Counted from the stretch's first letter, positions 24,161 through 32,703 are shown. The stretch is 33,316 bases of DNA from Candidatus Uhrbacteria bacterium (GCA_016215325.1 JACRJV010000008.1:1-33316), one strand, 5' to 3'. Notes: a model not told the origin generated them from the sequence alone. Program-made: numbers and translations.

Positions 24161-25152
24161 GCGGAAAACCCTTGGTCAGTATTGTTTGCGCAACCTACAA
24201 TCATGAGCTGTATATCGCACAGGCGATCGAAAGTTTCCTCATGCAAAAAACTGCATTTGAAGTGGAAATTATCATCGGTGAAGACTGCAGTGCTGACAAA
24301 ACGAAAGAGATCTGCATATTCTATAAAAAGAAACATCTGGATAAAATTAAACTACTCCTTCAAGAAAAAAATATTGGCGCAATGCAAAATCATGTTTCGG
24401 CATTACGCGCAAGCGAAGGAAAATATATCGCCAACTGCGATGGCGACGATTACTGGACCGATTCGTACAAACTGCAAAAACAAGTGGACTATATGGAACG
24501 TCATCCAGAATGCAGCCTGTGTTTCCATGCGGTAGAGATTGTAAAAGGAAAAACGAAAACAGGAAAAATAATAAGAGCCGCTTCCCAAGACAAGATATTC
24601 CCCAGTAATCAGCTGTTTGGTTTAGGCCCCGAAGCACCTACTTCATCATTGTTATTCAAAAAAAAATCCATCGAGAACCTGCCGCAATGGCTCCTTGATG
24701 CGCCAGTTGGCGACATACCCCTTAAGTTAACGCTGGCTCAACACGGCACCGTAGCATACATCAACGAAGTAATGTCGATCCGACGGGTCGGCGTCCCTAG
24801 CTCATTCAGTGATCGGATGTATGATTATCGGTCTCGGAGACTTCTCTACCCACAAATGATAAAGATGTTGGATAATTTTAATCAAAGCACCAACTTCCAA
24901 TTTTCGAATGATATCCTTGCGGAACGAATGCACTATGAACTAATCACTTTAGTCTTTCAAGATAAAACTGACATAGCAGCCATACGTCGGCTTGCTCGAT
25001 CAAGCAAGTATTATGATTGTATTAGAAGACTTTCCATAAAAAAGAAAATGAGATTCTACTTAATCTATTTATTCCCTAGTATCTACAAAAGAATATGCTC
25101 CTCTCGGATAGGCTGGGCTGTTAAGAATTCGATTTTTTCAAAAAATATATAA
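24157..25152 (+). CDS. GT2-family glycosyltransferase
   Basis: A 331-residue GT-A-fold enzyme that adds a sugar from a nucleotide donor to a lipid-linked glycan. The N terminus has VSIVCATYNHELYIAQAIES, followed by EIIIGEDCSADKT. The metal-binding DXD equivalent is DGDD in IANCDGDDYW (95-98). The C-terminal half is helical and basic, suggesting peripheral membrane binding. It is the last AT-rich gene of the cassette; the sugar-phosphate transferase starts 21 bases later with a different base composition. Donor and acceptor are unknown. Confidence 0.9.
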   Translation: MSGKPLVSIVCATYNHELYIAQAIESFLMQKTAFEVEIIIGEDCSADKTKEICIFYKKKHLDKIKLLLQEKNIGAMQNHVSALRASEGKYIANCDGDDYWTDSYKLQKQVDYMERHPECSLCFHAVEIVKGKTKTGKIIRAASQDKIFPSNQLFGLGPEAPTSSLLFKKKSIENLPQWLLDAPVGDIPLKLTLAQHGTVAYINEVMSIRRVGVPSSFSDRMYDYRSRRLLYPQMIKMLDNFNQSTNFQFSNDILAERMHYELITLVFQDKTDIAAIRRLARSSKYYDCIRRLSIKKKMRFYLIYLFPSIYKRICSSRIGWAVKNSIFSKNI

Positions 25153-25173
25153 CCATTATTTTTTGCCGCGGTC

Positions 25174-26517
25174 ATGATATTTCTACTCCTCCTATCGGAC
25201 ATCCTTACACTCGCTGTAGCATTCTCTGTTAGCTACATTTTGCGTACCACCGGTCTCTTCTCTTTGTATTTGCAAGACATTCAGCCACTGCAAACGTATC
25301 TGATCGCCTTGCCGGTTGGGATTACGCTGTTGATCATCGTCTTCACCCTGCGAGGCCTTTACCGCCCCAAAAAACGCCTGACGCAGCTTGGGGAACTCTA
25401 CGAAACGGTAACCGCTATTAACCTCTGGTTTTTACTGGTCATGAGCGGATCGTACCTCGCCAAATTCGACTATTCTCGCATTATTATCGTGTTATTCTGG
25501 GTATTCTCCATGTTGTTCGTCACGCTCGGCCGGTCGGTTGTTCGCGCACTCCACGCCTGGCATATTCGCAATGGCCGACACCGCACCAATATCCTTATTG
25601 TCGGAGCCGGACGACCCGGCAAACAGATTTATGAACAGCTCCAGGAATATGCTTCGGTGGGCTACCATATCGTTGGATTTGTGGACAATACAGCGAATCA
25701 CCCGCTCGTGCTCGGGAACATCCAACAACTCTCGCATCTTATCGTGACGCGAAATATCGATCAGGTCTACATCGCCGACCCGTCCCTCTCCGACCAAGCC
25801 ATTCTTTCGTTGGTCAACGATTGCCCCAAACGCGATGTTGAATTTAAAGTCGCCACGAATGTGTTTGAATTATTATCAGAGATTCGGGGTGGCCTTTACC
25901 TTATCGACCGGATCCCCACACTCAACCTAAGCCGTTCGACCCCCGGATTCTTGTATCGCTGGAGCAAGCGAACGATCGATCTGATCATGGCGAGTATTCT
26001 ACTGTTGCTCACTCTCCCGTTATGGGCGATCATTGCAATACTCATCAAACGAGATTCTACGGGTCCGGTGTTTTTGCTCCAGCAACGGGTTGGCTTCCAC
26101 GGGCAGCCATTCACAATGTTCAAATTCCGCACCATGATCCAAGAGGCGGCATTATACAAAGAAGCCCCGCAATCGACTGCTGATCAACGGATTACTCGCA
26201 TCGGCGCCCCCCTGCGACGGATGAGTCTAGACGAATTGCCTCAACTCATCAACATCCTCAAAGGAGAAATGAGTTTGGTCGGGCCCCGGCCAGAGATGCC
26301 GTTCCTCGTTGAACGCTACTCTCCTTGGCAGCGCAAACGATTGTCCGTCAAGCCTGGGCTCACGGGCCTTTGGCAAATCCTTGGCCGAAAAAATATTCCC
26401 CTGTCTGAGAATCTCGAATACGATTTCTTCTATATCAACAATCAATCGATTCTTCTGGATTTGTTGATTGTGCTCAAAACAATCCCCCAAATTATCCGAC
26501 GGAAAGGAGCGTTTTAA
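25174..26517 (+). CDS. Polyprenyl-phosphate sugar-1-phosphate transferase (WbaP/WcaJ-type initiating enzyme)
   Basis: Starts glycan synthesis by moving a sugar-1-phosphate onto undecaprenyl phosphate. The 447-residue protein has four N-terminal membrane helices (to about 130), a Rossmann-like middle domain with LIVGAGRPGKQIYEQL, and a fifth hydrophobic segment near 270-290. The catalytic bacterial sugar transferase domain contains KRTIDLIMA, QQRVGFHGQPFTMFKFRTM, LDELPQLINILKGEMSLVGPRPE and KPGLTGLWQILGR. The length and three-part architecture match the long exopolysaccharide type. Which sugar is transferred cannot be read. It is followed three bases later by the polymerase/ligase gene, whose Shine-Dalgarno site (AAAGGAG) lies inside its 3' end. 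Confidence 0.94.
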   Translation: MIFLLLLSDILTLAVAFSVSYILRTTGLFSLYLQDIQPLQTYLIALPVGITLLIIVFTLRGLYRPKKRLTQLGELYETVTAINLWFLLVMSGSYLAKFDYSRIIIVLFWVFSMLFVTLGRSVVRALHAWHIRNGRHRTNILIVGAGRPGKQIYEQLQEYASVGYHIVGFVDNTANHPLVLGNIQQLSHLIVTRNIDQVYIADPSLSDQAILSLVNDCPKRDVEFKVATNVFELLSEIRGGLYLIDRIPTLNLSRSTPGFLYRWSKRTIDLIMASILLLLTLPLWAIIAILIKRDSTGPVFLLQQRVGFHGQPFTMFKFRTMIQEAALYKEAPQSTADQRITRIGAPLRRMSLDELPQLINILKGEMSLVGPRPEMPFLVERYSPWQRKRLSVKPGLTGLWQILGRKNIPLSENLEYDFFYINNQSILLDLLIVLKTIPQIIRRKGAF

Positions 26518-26520
26518 TGT

Positions 26521-28425
26521 ATGTTTCTCCACAGACCACTCCTATGGTTGCAACAGCAAGGGCGGTCCACTCCTGCCGATAGATTGCTTGCTGTTGCGAT
26601 CGCCGTTATTCTCGGGGTAACAGTTATTTTGGGATTCAGCAGTACAGAAGTTTGGGCAGAGACGCTCATCTACGCTCTTGTGAGTACACTCCTCTACTTG
26701 AGCATTCGTCTCCACCGCTTCCCAATCCCGCACACCCTCCCCTTGGGCATTCCTTTGTTGGGTCTCATTGTTGCTGCATTGCTTTCCACAGCCACATCGG
26801 TGAATCTCTACCCCAGTATGCTCCTGGCCCTGCGCAGCGTGCTCGTTGTAGGGCTCACCATGCTCGTTGCCTCTACCGTCCGCTGCGATCGAGCAACAGT
26901 ACACATTATCTTGTTTGGCATCTTATCAGGCGCTTTGATCATTGTGGTTCTCGGATACATCGGATTCTTCCGCGAACAAATGATCACGCTGGCCATGCAA
27001 TCGAATTACGGGTGGAAAAATATTTACGCCGGATTGCTCCTGCTGGTGCTCCCGCTCCAATATTGGGCCATGCTCAATGCAACACGGCGATGGCAGCGGC
27101 TTGCCTTGATGATCATCGCCATCATGACGGCGTCCGCGCTTATCCTTTCGTTCTCCCAGGGGGCGTGGCTGTCCATCGCTCTGGTTGCCCCCATATTCTT
27201 GGTTGCATCCCTTCAGCAGGGACGACGCCGCGGATTTGTGGACATTAGCGCTTTTATCGTCGGCACGGTGGTGGTGACGGCAAGTTTCATCGTGATCCAT
27301 AACCGGGTAACGCCGCCCACCGGGGAATCAATACCGTCAGCGAGCCAAATTGCCCCATTTTCTTTCATCAACCGTGTAGAGTATTGGCAGACGGCAATCA
27401 ACGTCGCCAATACCTACCCCCTCTTGGGAACGGGGTTGGGCAATTATGAGATGATCGCGCGTCGATTCCAGTCGCGGATCGGCGCATACCATGTCTGGCC
27501 GCATAACATGATATTGCAAGCGTTTGCCGAAATGGGGATCATCGGCGGAACGCTGTTTATTCTATTCTGGGGTGCCGTTGTTTGGGCCGTTGCTCGTGAA
27601 TGCACCCGCGCAATGCGAGAACGCTCCAATCCCAAACACTCCACCCTCGTGCTCATGCTCACGGGCAGCATTCTTGCATCCGGATTGCATAACCTTCTGG
27701 ACATGGACCTGAACGTCATGCCGTTAAATCTTATTCTGTTCATCACAATCGGAATGATGATTGGACTCCACAAAACCGAAGGGCACCCAATACCCGCTGT
27801 GCAACTCAGTGCCACACGACAAGCAGGCATTTCAGCGCTGACACTTATTCTATTACTGGTGTTATTTCAAATAAATATCGCAGAAGCTCATGCTGTGAGG
27901 GCGACTACCCAAACCCATGCCAATGGCGTAACACCCGCATCGATCGCCGAAGCGCTCAACGCAGTGCGTTCCAATCCACTCAACCCAGTGTACTTGAACG
28001 CAGTGAGCGCGCAGGTGATTGCATCGCCGACCAATGCCGATCTACTGCCTCTGCCAACCGTAATACAACTTGCCCGCCGTGCCGTAACACTGAACCCCCA
28101 ACAAGCAGAAGCACATTTCCGTCTTGGAAAAATCTACCAACGCGCGGCAAACGCAGCACAAGATGCGGCATTACTGGAGCAGGCAATCACCGAAATGAGC
28201 ATCGCCATCGAGCTTGACCCCCACAATAATCCCTATCGGTATCTTGAACTGGCGTCCATCTACCGACAGCAAGGCCAGCGAGACAAAACTAAGGAGCTTC
28301 TCGCCTTTGTGATTGTCCATTACAGCGAGTCCCGAATCCGCGAAGTATTCGGCGGCGTGGGAGTGCAGAATATCTTTCGATCGTACGCAAATCAAGCATT
28401 TGCCGAGTATCAAACACTTCAATGA
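26521..28425 (+). CDS. O-antigen ligase/polymerase (Wzy_C) protein with C-terminal TPRs
   Basis: A 634-residue polytopic membrane protein. About ten membrane helices cover residues 20-450. The family loop is near 290-345: NVANTYPLLGTGLGNYE, then WPHNMILQAFAEMGIIGG with the conserved His-Asn and Glu. Such proteins polymerise glycan repeats or transfer them to an acceptor (lipid or protein) on the outer face of the membrane. After the last helix, residues 470-634 hold TPR-like helix pairs, including EAHFRLGKIYQRAAN and ELASIYRQQGQ. Whether it is a polymerase, a ligase or a protein O-oligosaccharyltransferase is not decidable from sequence. A strong terminator follows. Confidence 0.9.
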   Translation: MFLHRPLLWLQQQGRSTPADRLLAVAIAVILGVTVILGFSSTEVWAETLIYALVSTLLYLSIRLHRFPIPHTLPLGIPLLGLIVAALLSTATSVNLYPSMLLALRSVLVVGLTMLVASTVRCDRATVHIILFGILSGALIIVVLGYIGFFREQMITLAMQSNYGWKNIYAGLLLLVLPLQYWAMLNATRRWQRLALMIIAIMTASALILSFSQGAWLSIALVAPIFLVASLQQGRRRGFVDISAFIVGTVVVTASFIVIHNRVTPPTGESIPSASQIAPFSFINRVEYWQTAINVANTYPLLGTGLGNYEMIARRFQSRIGAYHVWPHNMILQAFAEMGIIGGTLFILFWGAVVWAVARECTRAMRERSNPKHSTLVLMLTGSILASGLHNLLDMDLNVMPLNLILFITIGMMIGLHKTEGHPIPAVQLSATRQAGISALTLILLLVLFQINIAEAHAVRATTQTHANGVTPASIAEALNAVRSNPLNPVYLNAVSAQVIASPTNADLLPLPTVIQLARRAVTLNPQQAEAHFRLGKIYQRAANAAQDAALLEQAITEMSIAIELDPHNNPYRYLELASIYRQQGQRDKTKELLAFVIVHYSESRIREVFGGVGVQNIFRSYANQAFAEYQTLQ

Positions 28426-28447
28426 CTGTAACGGTGAGACCCTTCTT

Positions 28448-28506
28448 CCTGCCTACCGGCAGGCAGGCGCTGCGGCTCAGAGCCTGCCCTGAGCTTGTCG
28501 AAGGGC
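28448..28506. repeat. Two adjacent palindromic repeat units
   Basis: CCTGCC-TACC-GGCAGG (28448-28463), followed by a further CAGG, and GCCCT (28486-28490) / AGGGC (28502-28506) around GAGCTTGTCGA. Both are of the kind scattered between genes in many environmental bacterial genomes. They are GC-rich, distinct from the nearby terminator, and lie between the glycan operon and its terminator. Confidence 0.7.
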
Positions 28507-28536
28507 TTTAGAGTAAGTGATGGCTTGATAATACTA

Positions 28537-28562
28537 AAAACCCCTCCGACTGGAGGGGTTTT
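28537..28562. terminator. Bidirectional intrinsic terminator
   Basis: AAAACCCCTCC and GGAGGGGTTTT form a perfect 11-base-pair stem with the four-base loop GACT. The A and T tracts at both ends let it work for the glycan operon (plus) and for the major pilin gene (minus). It is the clearest terminator in the window. Confidence 0.92.
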
Positions 28563-28586
28563 GCATTTACTCAAACTCATGAGAGA

Positions 28587-29045
28587 TTACGGGCAGCTAA
28601 CGGTGCTCCCGCCATTTACATCAAATGTGGCGTAGATCCAAGGAGTTACCTTTCCCGTTGTACCACAGATATCTTTGTTCGGATTCTCGAGTAGGGTGTA
28701 TAGTGTGTTCGCTGGGAGGGCATCCGTTGCTTTTCCCGGCTTGCTCCAATTCACATCAGTGATGGAGCTGGTATTCATGTACCTCGCCGGAAATGCAGCT
28801 ACCGGAAGCGAGGCGTTCACCGCACCCGGGGCTGGCGTCGTCCCTGACGGCGGGAAAATCCCAAAATCATCATAATACAAGGTCATTGCGGTCTGAAGCG
28901 CTTTCCAGTTGCCTATTTTCTTCGCGTCCCGAGCTTTGGAGCGGGCAGTACTGAATGACACCACCGCAATGCTCGCCAAAATACCGATGATGGCGATGAC
29001 CACCAACAACTCTAGCAGCGTAAAACCCTTGCGAAGTCCTTTCAT
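28587..29045 (-). CDS. Major type IV pilin-like prepilin
   Basis: A 152-residue prepilin with a seven-residue leader ending at G7, then FTLLELLVVIAIIGILASIAVVSFSTARSKARDAKK. Glu at mature position 5 and the long hydrophobic alpha1 are standard for type IV pilins. The C-terminal half is small, with two Cys near the end (C145-type position and the penultimate Cys) that may form the D-loop disulphide. It has its own promoter region and a terminator behind it, consistent with high expression of a major subunit. It would be processed by the prepilin peptidase at 15796. Confidence 0.92.
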   Translation of the reverse strand: MKGLRKGFTLLELLVVIAIIGILASIAVVSFSTARSKARDAKKIGNWKALQTAMTLYYDDFGIFPPSGTTPAPGAVNASLPVAAFPARYMNTSSITDVNWSKPGKATDALPANTLYTLLENPNKDICGTTGKVTPWIYATFDVNGGSTVSCP

Positions 29046-29086
29046 AAGGAAATGAATTAAAGAGATCCCTCGCGGGTGCTCGGGAC

Positions 29087-29132
29087 AAAAGCGATATTCG
29101 CTTTTGAGTTATCCACAACTGCAATAATTATA
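29087..29132 (-). promoter_or_regulatory. Pilin promoter (extended -10) with leader hairpin
   Basis: On the minus strand TGC-TATAAT (-10 at 29132-29127) is an extended -10 element; no good -35 is visible. Downstream in the leader, AAAAGCGA and TCGCTTTT (29087-29094 and 29098-29105) form an eight-base-pair hairpin with a three-base loop, which may stabilise the transcript or attenuate it. A perfect DnaA-box sequence TTATCCACA lies between them on the plus strand (29109-29117). Confidence 0.6.
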
Positions 29133-29170
29133 GCACAATCGCCAAATTATTGTGTAGTTTTTGCCAAGGG

Positions 29171-30394
29171 TCAACCCCCTTGCGCATTAATGAGGGAAAA
29201 CATCGGCATCAAGATAGCGGCAACCATCCCCCCGACGGCAACTCCCATCACCACCATAATCACCGGTTCAATCAATGAAATGAGGCCATCGACCAACGTG
29301 TTGATTTCCTTAGAATAAAAACTTGTGAGGGTTTTGAGAATTTCTTCCAATCGCCCAGTCTGTTCCCCAATAGCCACCATATGCGCAACTGACTGTGGGA
29401 AGTTGGGATTATTCATGACTTGGCTTGCAATGGTGTTCCCTTCCCGAACCGCCGTGGTCGTATCGATGAGCATTTTTTTCCAGACTGCGTTACCAATGAC
29501 ATTAGCGACGATTTCCATTGCTTGGGCCAAGGGGACACCGCCACCCATAAGGGTTGAGAGTGACCGAGTAAAACGAACAAGGTAAATCGTCGCAAATAGT
29601 TTCCCGAAGATCGGTGTTTTGACCTTAAGTTCATCAAACAGAAGCCTCCCATTCGGCGTGTTGATCAATGATCGGAGGGCAGCAAATGCTCCCGCCGCAG
29701 CCAACGCCACCAGCCACCAGTAGCCTTGTAAGATTTTACTTGTGGCAATCAGCGCTCGTGTCATCAACGGCAACTCGGCGCCACTCTCTACGAGCATCTG
29801 CGTAAGTTGCGGCACAACAAAAATCATCATGATGAACCCCACAACGATCATCGCGCACACAATAAAGGCCGGGTACATCATGGCGCCCTTAATCTTTGAT
29901 GCAAGCTCGTAATCACGTTCGGACTGATCGGCCAAGTAATTAAGGGTTTCATCAAGCTTGCCCGAGGCTTCCCCAGCCTTGACCATGGAGATAAAAAAAT
30001 CGCTGAAGGTGCCGGGGTGGCGAGTGAGCGCTTCGGAGAGCTTCATGCCACCGTCGACATCGTCCGCCATTTGCACCACGATTTTTTTTAACGGCTTGTT
30101 TTGGGTTTGTTCCATTAAAATATGGAGGGCTTGCACAATGGGGACCGAAGCCGCCATCATCACGGATAGTTGACGTGAAAATACCACGAGATCCTTCATT
30201 TTGACGCCACCAAAAAACTTAAAGCCACCGCCGCCCGACCCCTCCAGGATGCCTTCTTTGCGAACGACCAGACTAATGATGGTCAAGTCTTTATCGCGCA
30301 AAATCGAAACCGCCGACTCGTCGGTAGAGCCTTCCACGATGCCTTCGACATAATCCCCTTTGGGGCTTTTGGCACGGTAGTTGTAGAGTGACAC
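29171..30394 (-). CDS. pilC: Type IV pilus inner-membrane platform protein
   Basis: A 407-residue PilC/GspF-type protein that couples the assembly ATPase to the pilus. The N-terminal MSLYNYRAKSPKGDYVEGIVEG segment is typical. Two T2SF domains follow: the first with FSRQLSVMMAASVPIVQALHIL, the second with FTRSLSTLMGGGVPLAQAMEIV. Three membrane helices are visible near 170-190, 218-240 and 375-400. The end, LIEPVIMVVMGVAVGGMVAAILMPMF, is canonical. The start codon is GTG at 30394 and no Shine-Dalgarno sequence is seen. It is separated from pilB by 529 bases that contain the S23-like gene. Confidence 0.95.
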   Translation of the reverse strand: MSLYNYRAKSPKGDYVEGIVEGSTDESAVSILRDKDLTIISLVVRKEGILEGSGGGGFKFFGGVKMKDLVVFSRQLSVMMAASVPIVQALHILMEQTQNKPLKKIVVQMADDVDGGMKLSEALTRHPGTFSDFFISMVKAGEASGKLDETLNYLADQSERDYELASKIKGAMMYPAFIVCAMIVVGFIMMIFVVPQLTQMLVESGAELPLMTRALIATSKILQGYWWLVALAAAGAFAALRSLINTPNGRLLFDELKVKTPIFGKLFATIYLVRFTRSLSTLMGGGVPLAQAMEIVANVIGNAVWKKMLIDTTTAVREGNTIASQVMNNPNFPQSVAHMVAIGEQTGRLEEILKTLTSFYSKEINTLVDGLISLIEPVIMVVMGVAVGGMVAAILMPMFSLINAQGG

Positions 30395-30427
30395 AGGCTA
30401 GAAATTAGTTGATGGAGGATGGAAAAT

Positions 30428-30885
30428 GGTAATAGACGATGGAAAATGGAAGATAGAAGCTACTGCTTCCGATCATGATAATCCTGCCAGACTTGCGATA
30501 ACCTCGTCAATTGCCTACAAGAACGAATATATAAATCAATGACCGAGTTACAGACGTCAACATTAACGTCATCCTCATAGAGATCAATACAAACCCGAAT
30601 ATGGTGAATCATTTCATTACATTCTCCGATTGTATCATGGATATATTTTCGCCATTGTCGATCCTGAAAACGTTTTGCAAATCCTTCAGCAATTAATGCT
30701 GGGCCGGCTTTTGAGGCTCGCCTCATCTGATCCACTAAATCAAATTTTTCTTCTCGAGGCAAAAAAGCAATAATATCCTTATGCACTATAATCATCGCTC
30801 TATACAAATTTTGATAGACCTCTAAATCAGAAAAATCTCTAATGGGCCGTTTTGTTCTAGTTTCCATGATCCAATTTCCATTACC
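30428..30885. mobile_element. S23-like gene flanked by imperfect inverted repeats (candidate mobile unit)
   Basis: Left flank: GGTAAT (30428-30433), then GGAAAATGGAAGAT (30441-30454). On the minus strand the right flank (30885-30866) reads GGTAAT followed directly by GGAAATTGGATCAT. The arms therefore match at all six and at 11 of 14 positions, apart from a seven-base insertion. The repeats touch both ends of the S23-like reading frame. The unit sits between pilB and pilC, genes normally adjacent or separated only by other pilus genes. Mobility is inference; no transposase is encoded here. Confidence 0.45.
30460..30867 (-). CDS. S23/Avd-like four-helix-bundle protein
   Basis: A 135-residue protein of the four-helix-bundle family that includes proteins encoded in 23S rRNA intervening sequences and the Avd accessory protein of diversity-generating retroelements. 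Recognisable features are FSDLEVYQNLYRAMIIVHK at the N terminus, then LVDQMRRASKAGPALIAEGF, RQWRKYIHDTIGECNEM and a long C-terminal helix. The family forms basic pentameric barrels that can bind nucleic acid; stand-alone copies are common in CPR genomes with unknown function. No reverse transcriptase, variable repeat or rRNA gene is nearby. The start codon lies at the edge of the right inverted repeat and the stop at the edge of the left one. It has no evident link to pili despite its position. Confidence 0.88.
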   Translation of the reverse strand: METRTKRPIRDFSDLEVYQNLYRAMIIVHKDIIAFLPREEKFDLVDQMRRASKAGPALIAEGFAKRFQDRQWRKYIHDTIGECNEMIHHIRVCIDLYEDDVNVDVCNSVIDLYIRSCRQLTRLSQVWQDYHDRKQ

Positions 30886-30923
30886 AATTTCTATTTTCTA
30901 ACAACCGTTTTCATTAAAATTCA

Positions 30924-32678
30924 TCATTCCTCCGCCAGCCCTGATGTGGCGGCTATCACTTCCTCCATCGTGGTGATCCCGGCGGCGACTTTAAGGATTC
31001 CGTCTTCGCGCATATTGCTTTGGCCTTGACGATTGATTTCATCGCGCACTTTGCCCGGGTCGTTGCCTTCGGTAACGATCTTTTGCAACTGCGGCGTCAT
31101 CTCGATAAACTCCGCAACCGTCGTACGCCCTTTGTACCCAGTATTGCCGCACCGCGCGCAGCCCTTGGCTTTGTTCGCCTTGATCACCACATTGCCATCC
31201 GGGAATTGATCTTTGAGGATTGCTTCCGGCACGCCTTTGAGCACTTTTGTGATCTCATCCACCATGTTCTGCGGCAGTTCAGTGGGCTCTTTGCATTTCT
31301 CGCATAATGTGCGTACCAAGCGTTGTGCCATGACCAAATTGAGCGTAGAGACCAGCAAAAAGGGTTGTACATCCATATCAATTAAGCGCGGGATGGCTCC
31401 AAATGCGTCGTTGGTATGGAGCGTCGAAAAGACAAGGTGCCCCGTCAACCCGGCCTGGACCGCAAGACTCGCGGTTTCACCATCACGGATTTCCCCCACC
31501 ATAATCACATCCGGATCTTGGCGCAAAATCGAACGCAGACCCGAGGCAAACGTAAACCCGACTTCGCTATTTACTTGGCTTTGATTAATACCAGGGAGTC
31601 GATATTCGACCGGATCTTCGAGTGTGACGATATTAATGTCTTCGGCATTGACCGAATTAAGCGCCGCGTAGAGCGTTGTTGATTTACCGCTACCGGTAGG
31701 GCCGGTGATCAAAAACATGCCATGCGGCTTGTCAATATTGCGCTGCATGATTTGGACATACATGGGACGGAAGCCTAGTTTTGCCAACTGCGGCGCGCCT
31801 TTGGTAGTATCCAGCACCCGCATGACGATTTTTTCGCGGCCTTGGAGGGGGAGTGTGGACACGCGCAGATCAACGATCGTTCCGCCCCCTTCAAACCGAA
31901 TTCGGCCGTCTTGGGGAACGCGATTTTCATCGATTTTTAGGTTCGCCATCACCTTGAACCGCGAGACCAGCGCGGGGTGGAGGTTCCCTGGCAGCGACAA
32001 AGATGTGCGCAAATCTCCATCGATCCGATACCGCACACGCGTTTTGGTTTCATCTAACGGCTCAATATGAATATCGCTGGCTTTGTTATCCACCGCGAAC
32101 CGTAAAATCATGTTGGCAATCTTGGACACGGGCGCCGAGCGGATCACCTCTTCCATTTTTTTCTCTTCTTCGGAAAGCGCCTTCTCCGGGGCCGTCATCT
32201 GTTGCTCTGCCTCTTTGACCACGCTGGTTACCTCTTTGCCTAACATCCGGTACTTTTTAAGGGCATTGAGGAAATTTGTCCTGGTGATTACAAAAAACGT
32301 GACCGGCTGCCGGCGCTCTTTGGCTAAAAACTCAACTGCCTCCATGGCTTGGTAATCTAATGGATCCTCAACCCCGACCAGCAAGGTGTTCCCTTCTACT
32401 CCAAAGGAGATTACTTTGTAGTGCTCCGCAACGTCTTGCGGGATCGTTTCCACCATCTGTTGATCAAACGCAACGTCCGCGAGATCCTTGACCGTAAGCT
32501 TAGCATGCTCCGCCTTGAGGTTGGCAATCTGATCTTCGGTCATGATTTTGCCGGTCACGAGTTCTTCTTCGAGACTAGTCTCATGCTCGCGCGCAAGCTC
32601 CTCCAAGGCGGTGATTTGTTCTTTCGTCGCCATCTGTTTGGCTAACAAGAGATCGGCAAATGTGAGGATGTCATTCAT
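30924..32678 (-). CDS. pilB: Type IV pilus assembly ATPase
   Basis: A 584-residue GspE/PilB ATPase that powers pilus extension. The N-terminal MshEN/T2SSE-N domain covers about 1-150. The core domain has SDIHIEP, Walker A GPTGSGKST near 324-332, an Asp box at VTLEDPVEYRL and Walker B DPDVIMVGEIRD near 386-397. A His box follows at GHLVFSTLHTND. A zinc-binding Cys tetrad follows (CEKC and CARC in CARCGNTGYKGR), which marks PilB rather than the retraction ATPase PilT. The open frame extends to 32777, through a GC-rich palindrome translated as Pro/Ala-rich sequence, so the ATG at 32678 (MNDILTFADLL) is used. The gene ends with tandem stops TGATGA. Confidence 0.96.
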   Translation of the reverse strand: MNDILTFADLLLAKQMATKEQITALEELAREHETSLEEELVTGKIMTEDQIANLKAEHAKLTVKDLADVAFDQQMVETIPQDVAEHYKVISFGVEGNTLLVGVEDPLDYQAMEAVEFLAKERRQPVTFFVITRTNFLNALKKYRMLGKEVTSVVKEAEQQMTAPEKALSEEEKKMEEVIRSAPVSKIANMILRFAVDNKASDIHIEPLDETKTRVRYRIDGDLRTSLSLPGNLHPALVSRFKVMANLKIDENRVPQDGRIRFEGGGTIVDLRVSTLPLQGREKIVMRVLDTTKGAPQLAKLGFRPMYVQIMQRNIDKPHGMFLITGPTGSGKSTTLYAALNSVNAEDINIVTLEDPVEYRLPGINQSQVNSEVGFTFASGLRSILRQDPDVIMVGEIRDGETASLAVQAGLTGHLVFSTLHTNDAFGAIPRLIDMDVQPFLLVSTLNLVMAQRLVRTLCEKCKEPTELPQNMVDEITKVLKGVPEAILKDQFPDGNVVIKANKAKGCARCGNTGYKGRTTVAEFIEMTPQLQKIVTEGNDPGKVRDEINRQGQSNMREDGILKVAAGITTMEEVIAATSGLAEE

Positions 32679-32703
32679 AACAAAATCCGATTCAACTGAT
32701 TTC

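Larger units (their letters stand above)
18200..25160. other. AT-rich glycan gene cassette, probable horizontal acquisition
   Basis: From the divergent promoter region to the end of the GT2 gene, base composition and codon use are visibly richer in A and T than in the decarboxylase before it and the sugar-phosphate transferase after it. All eight genes are on the plus strand with short gaps or overlaps. The genes are accessory (aminotransferase, two methyltransferases, WbqC, two propellers, acetyltransferase, GT2), while the flanks are common backbone functions. This is the usual pattern of a swappable O-antigen-type cassette. No insertion sequence or attachment site is seen at either edge. 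Confidence 0.7.

Noticed and set aside
26652-27248. Open frame in a second plus frame within the polymerase/ligase gene
   Set aside because: It is His/Pro/Arg-rich shadow sequence in another frame of a clear membrane protein.
30428-30885. Diversity-generating retroelement around the Avd-like gene
   Set aside because: No reverse transcriptase, template repeat or variable repeat is present nearby.
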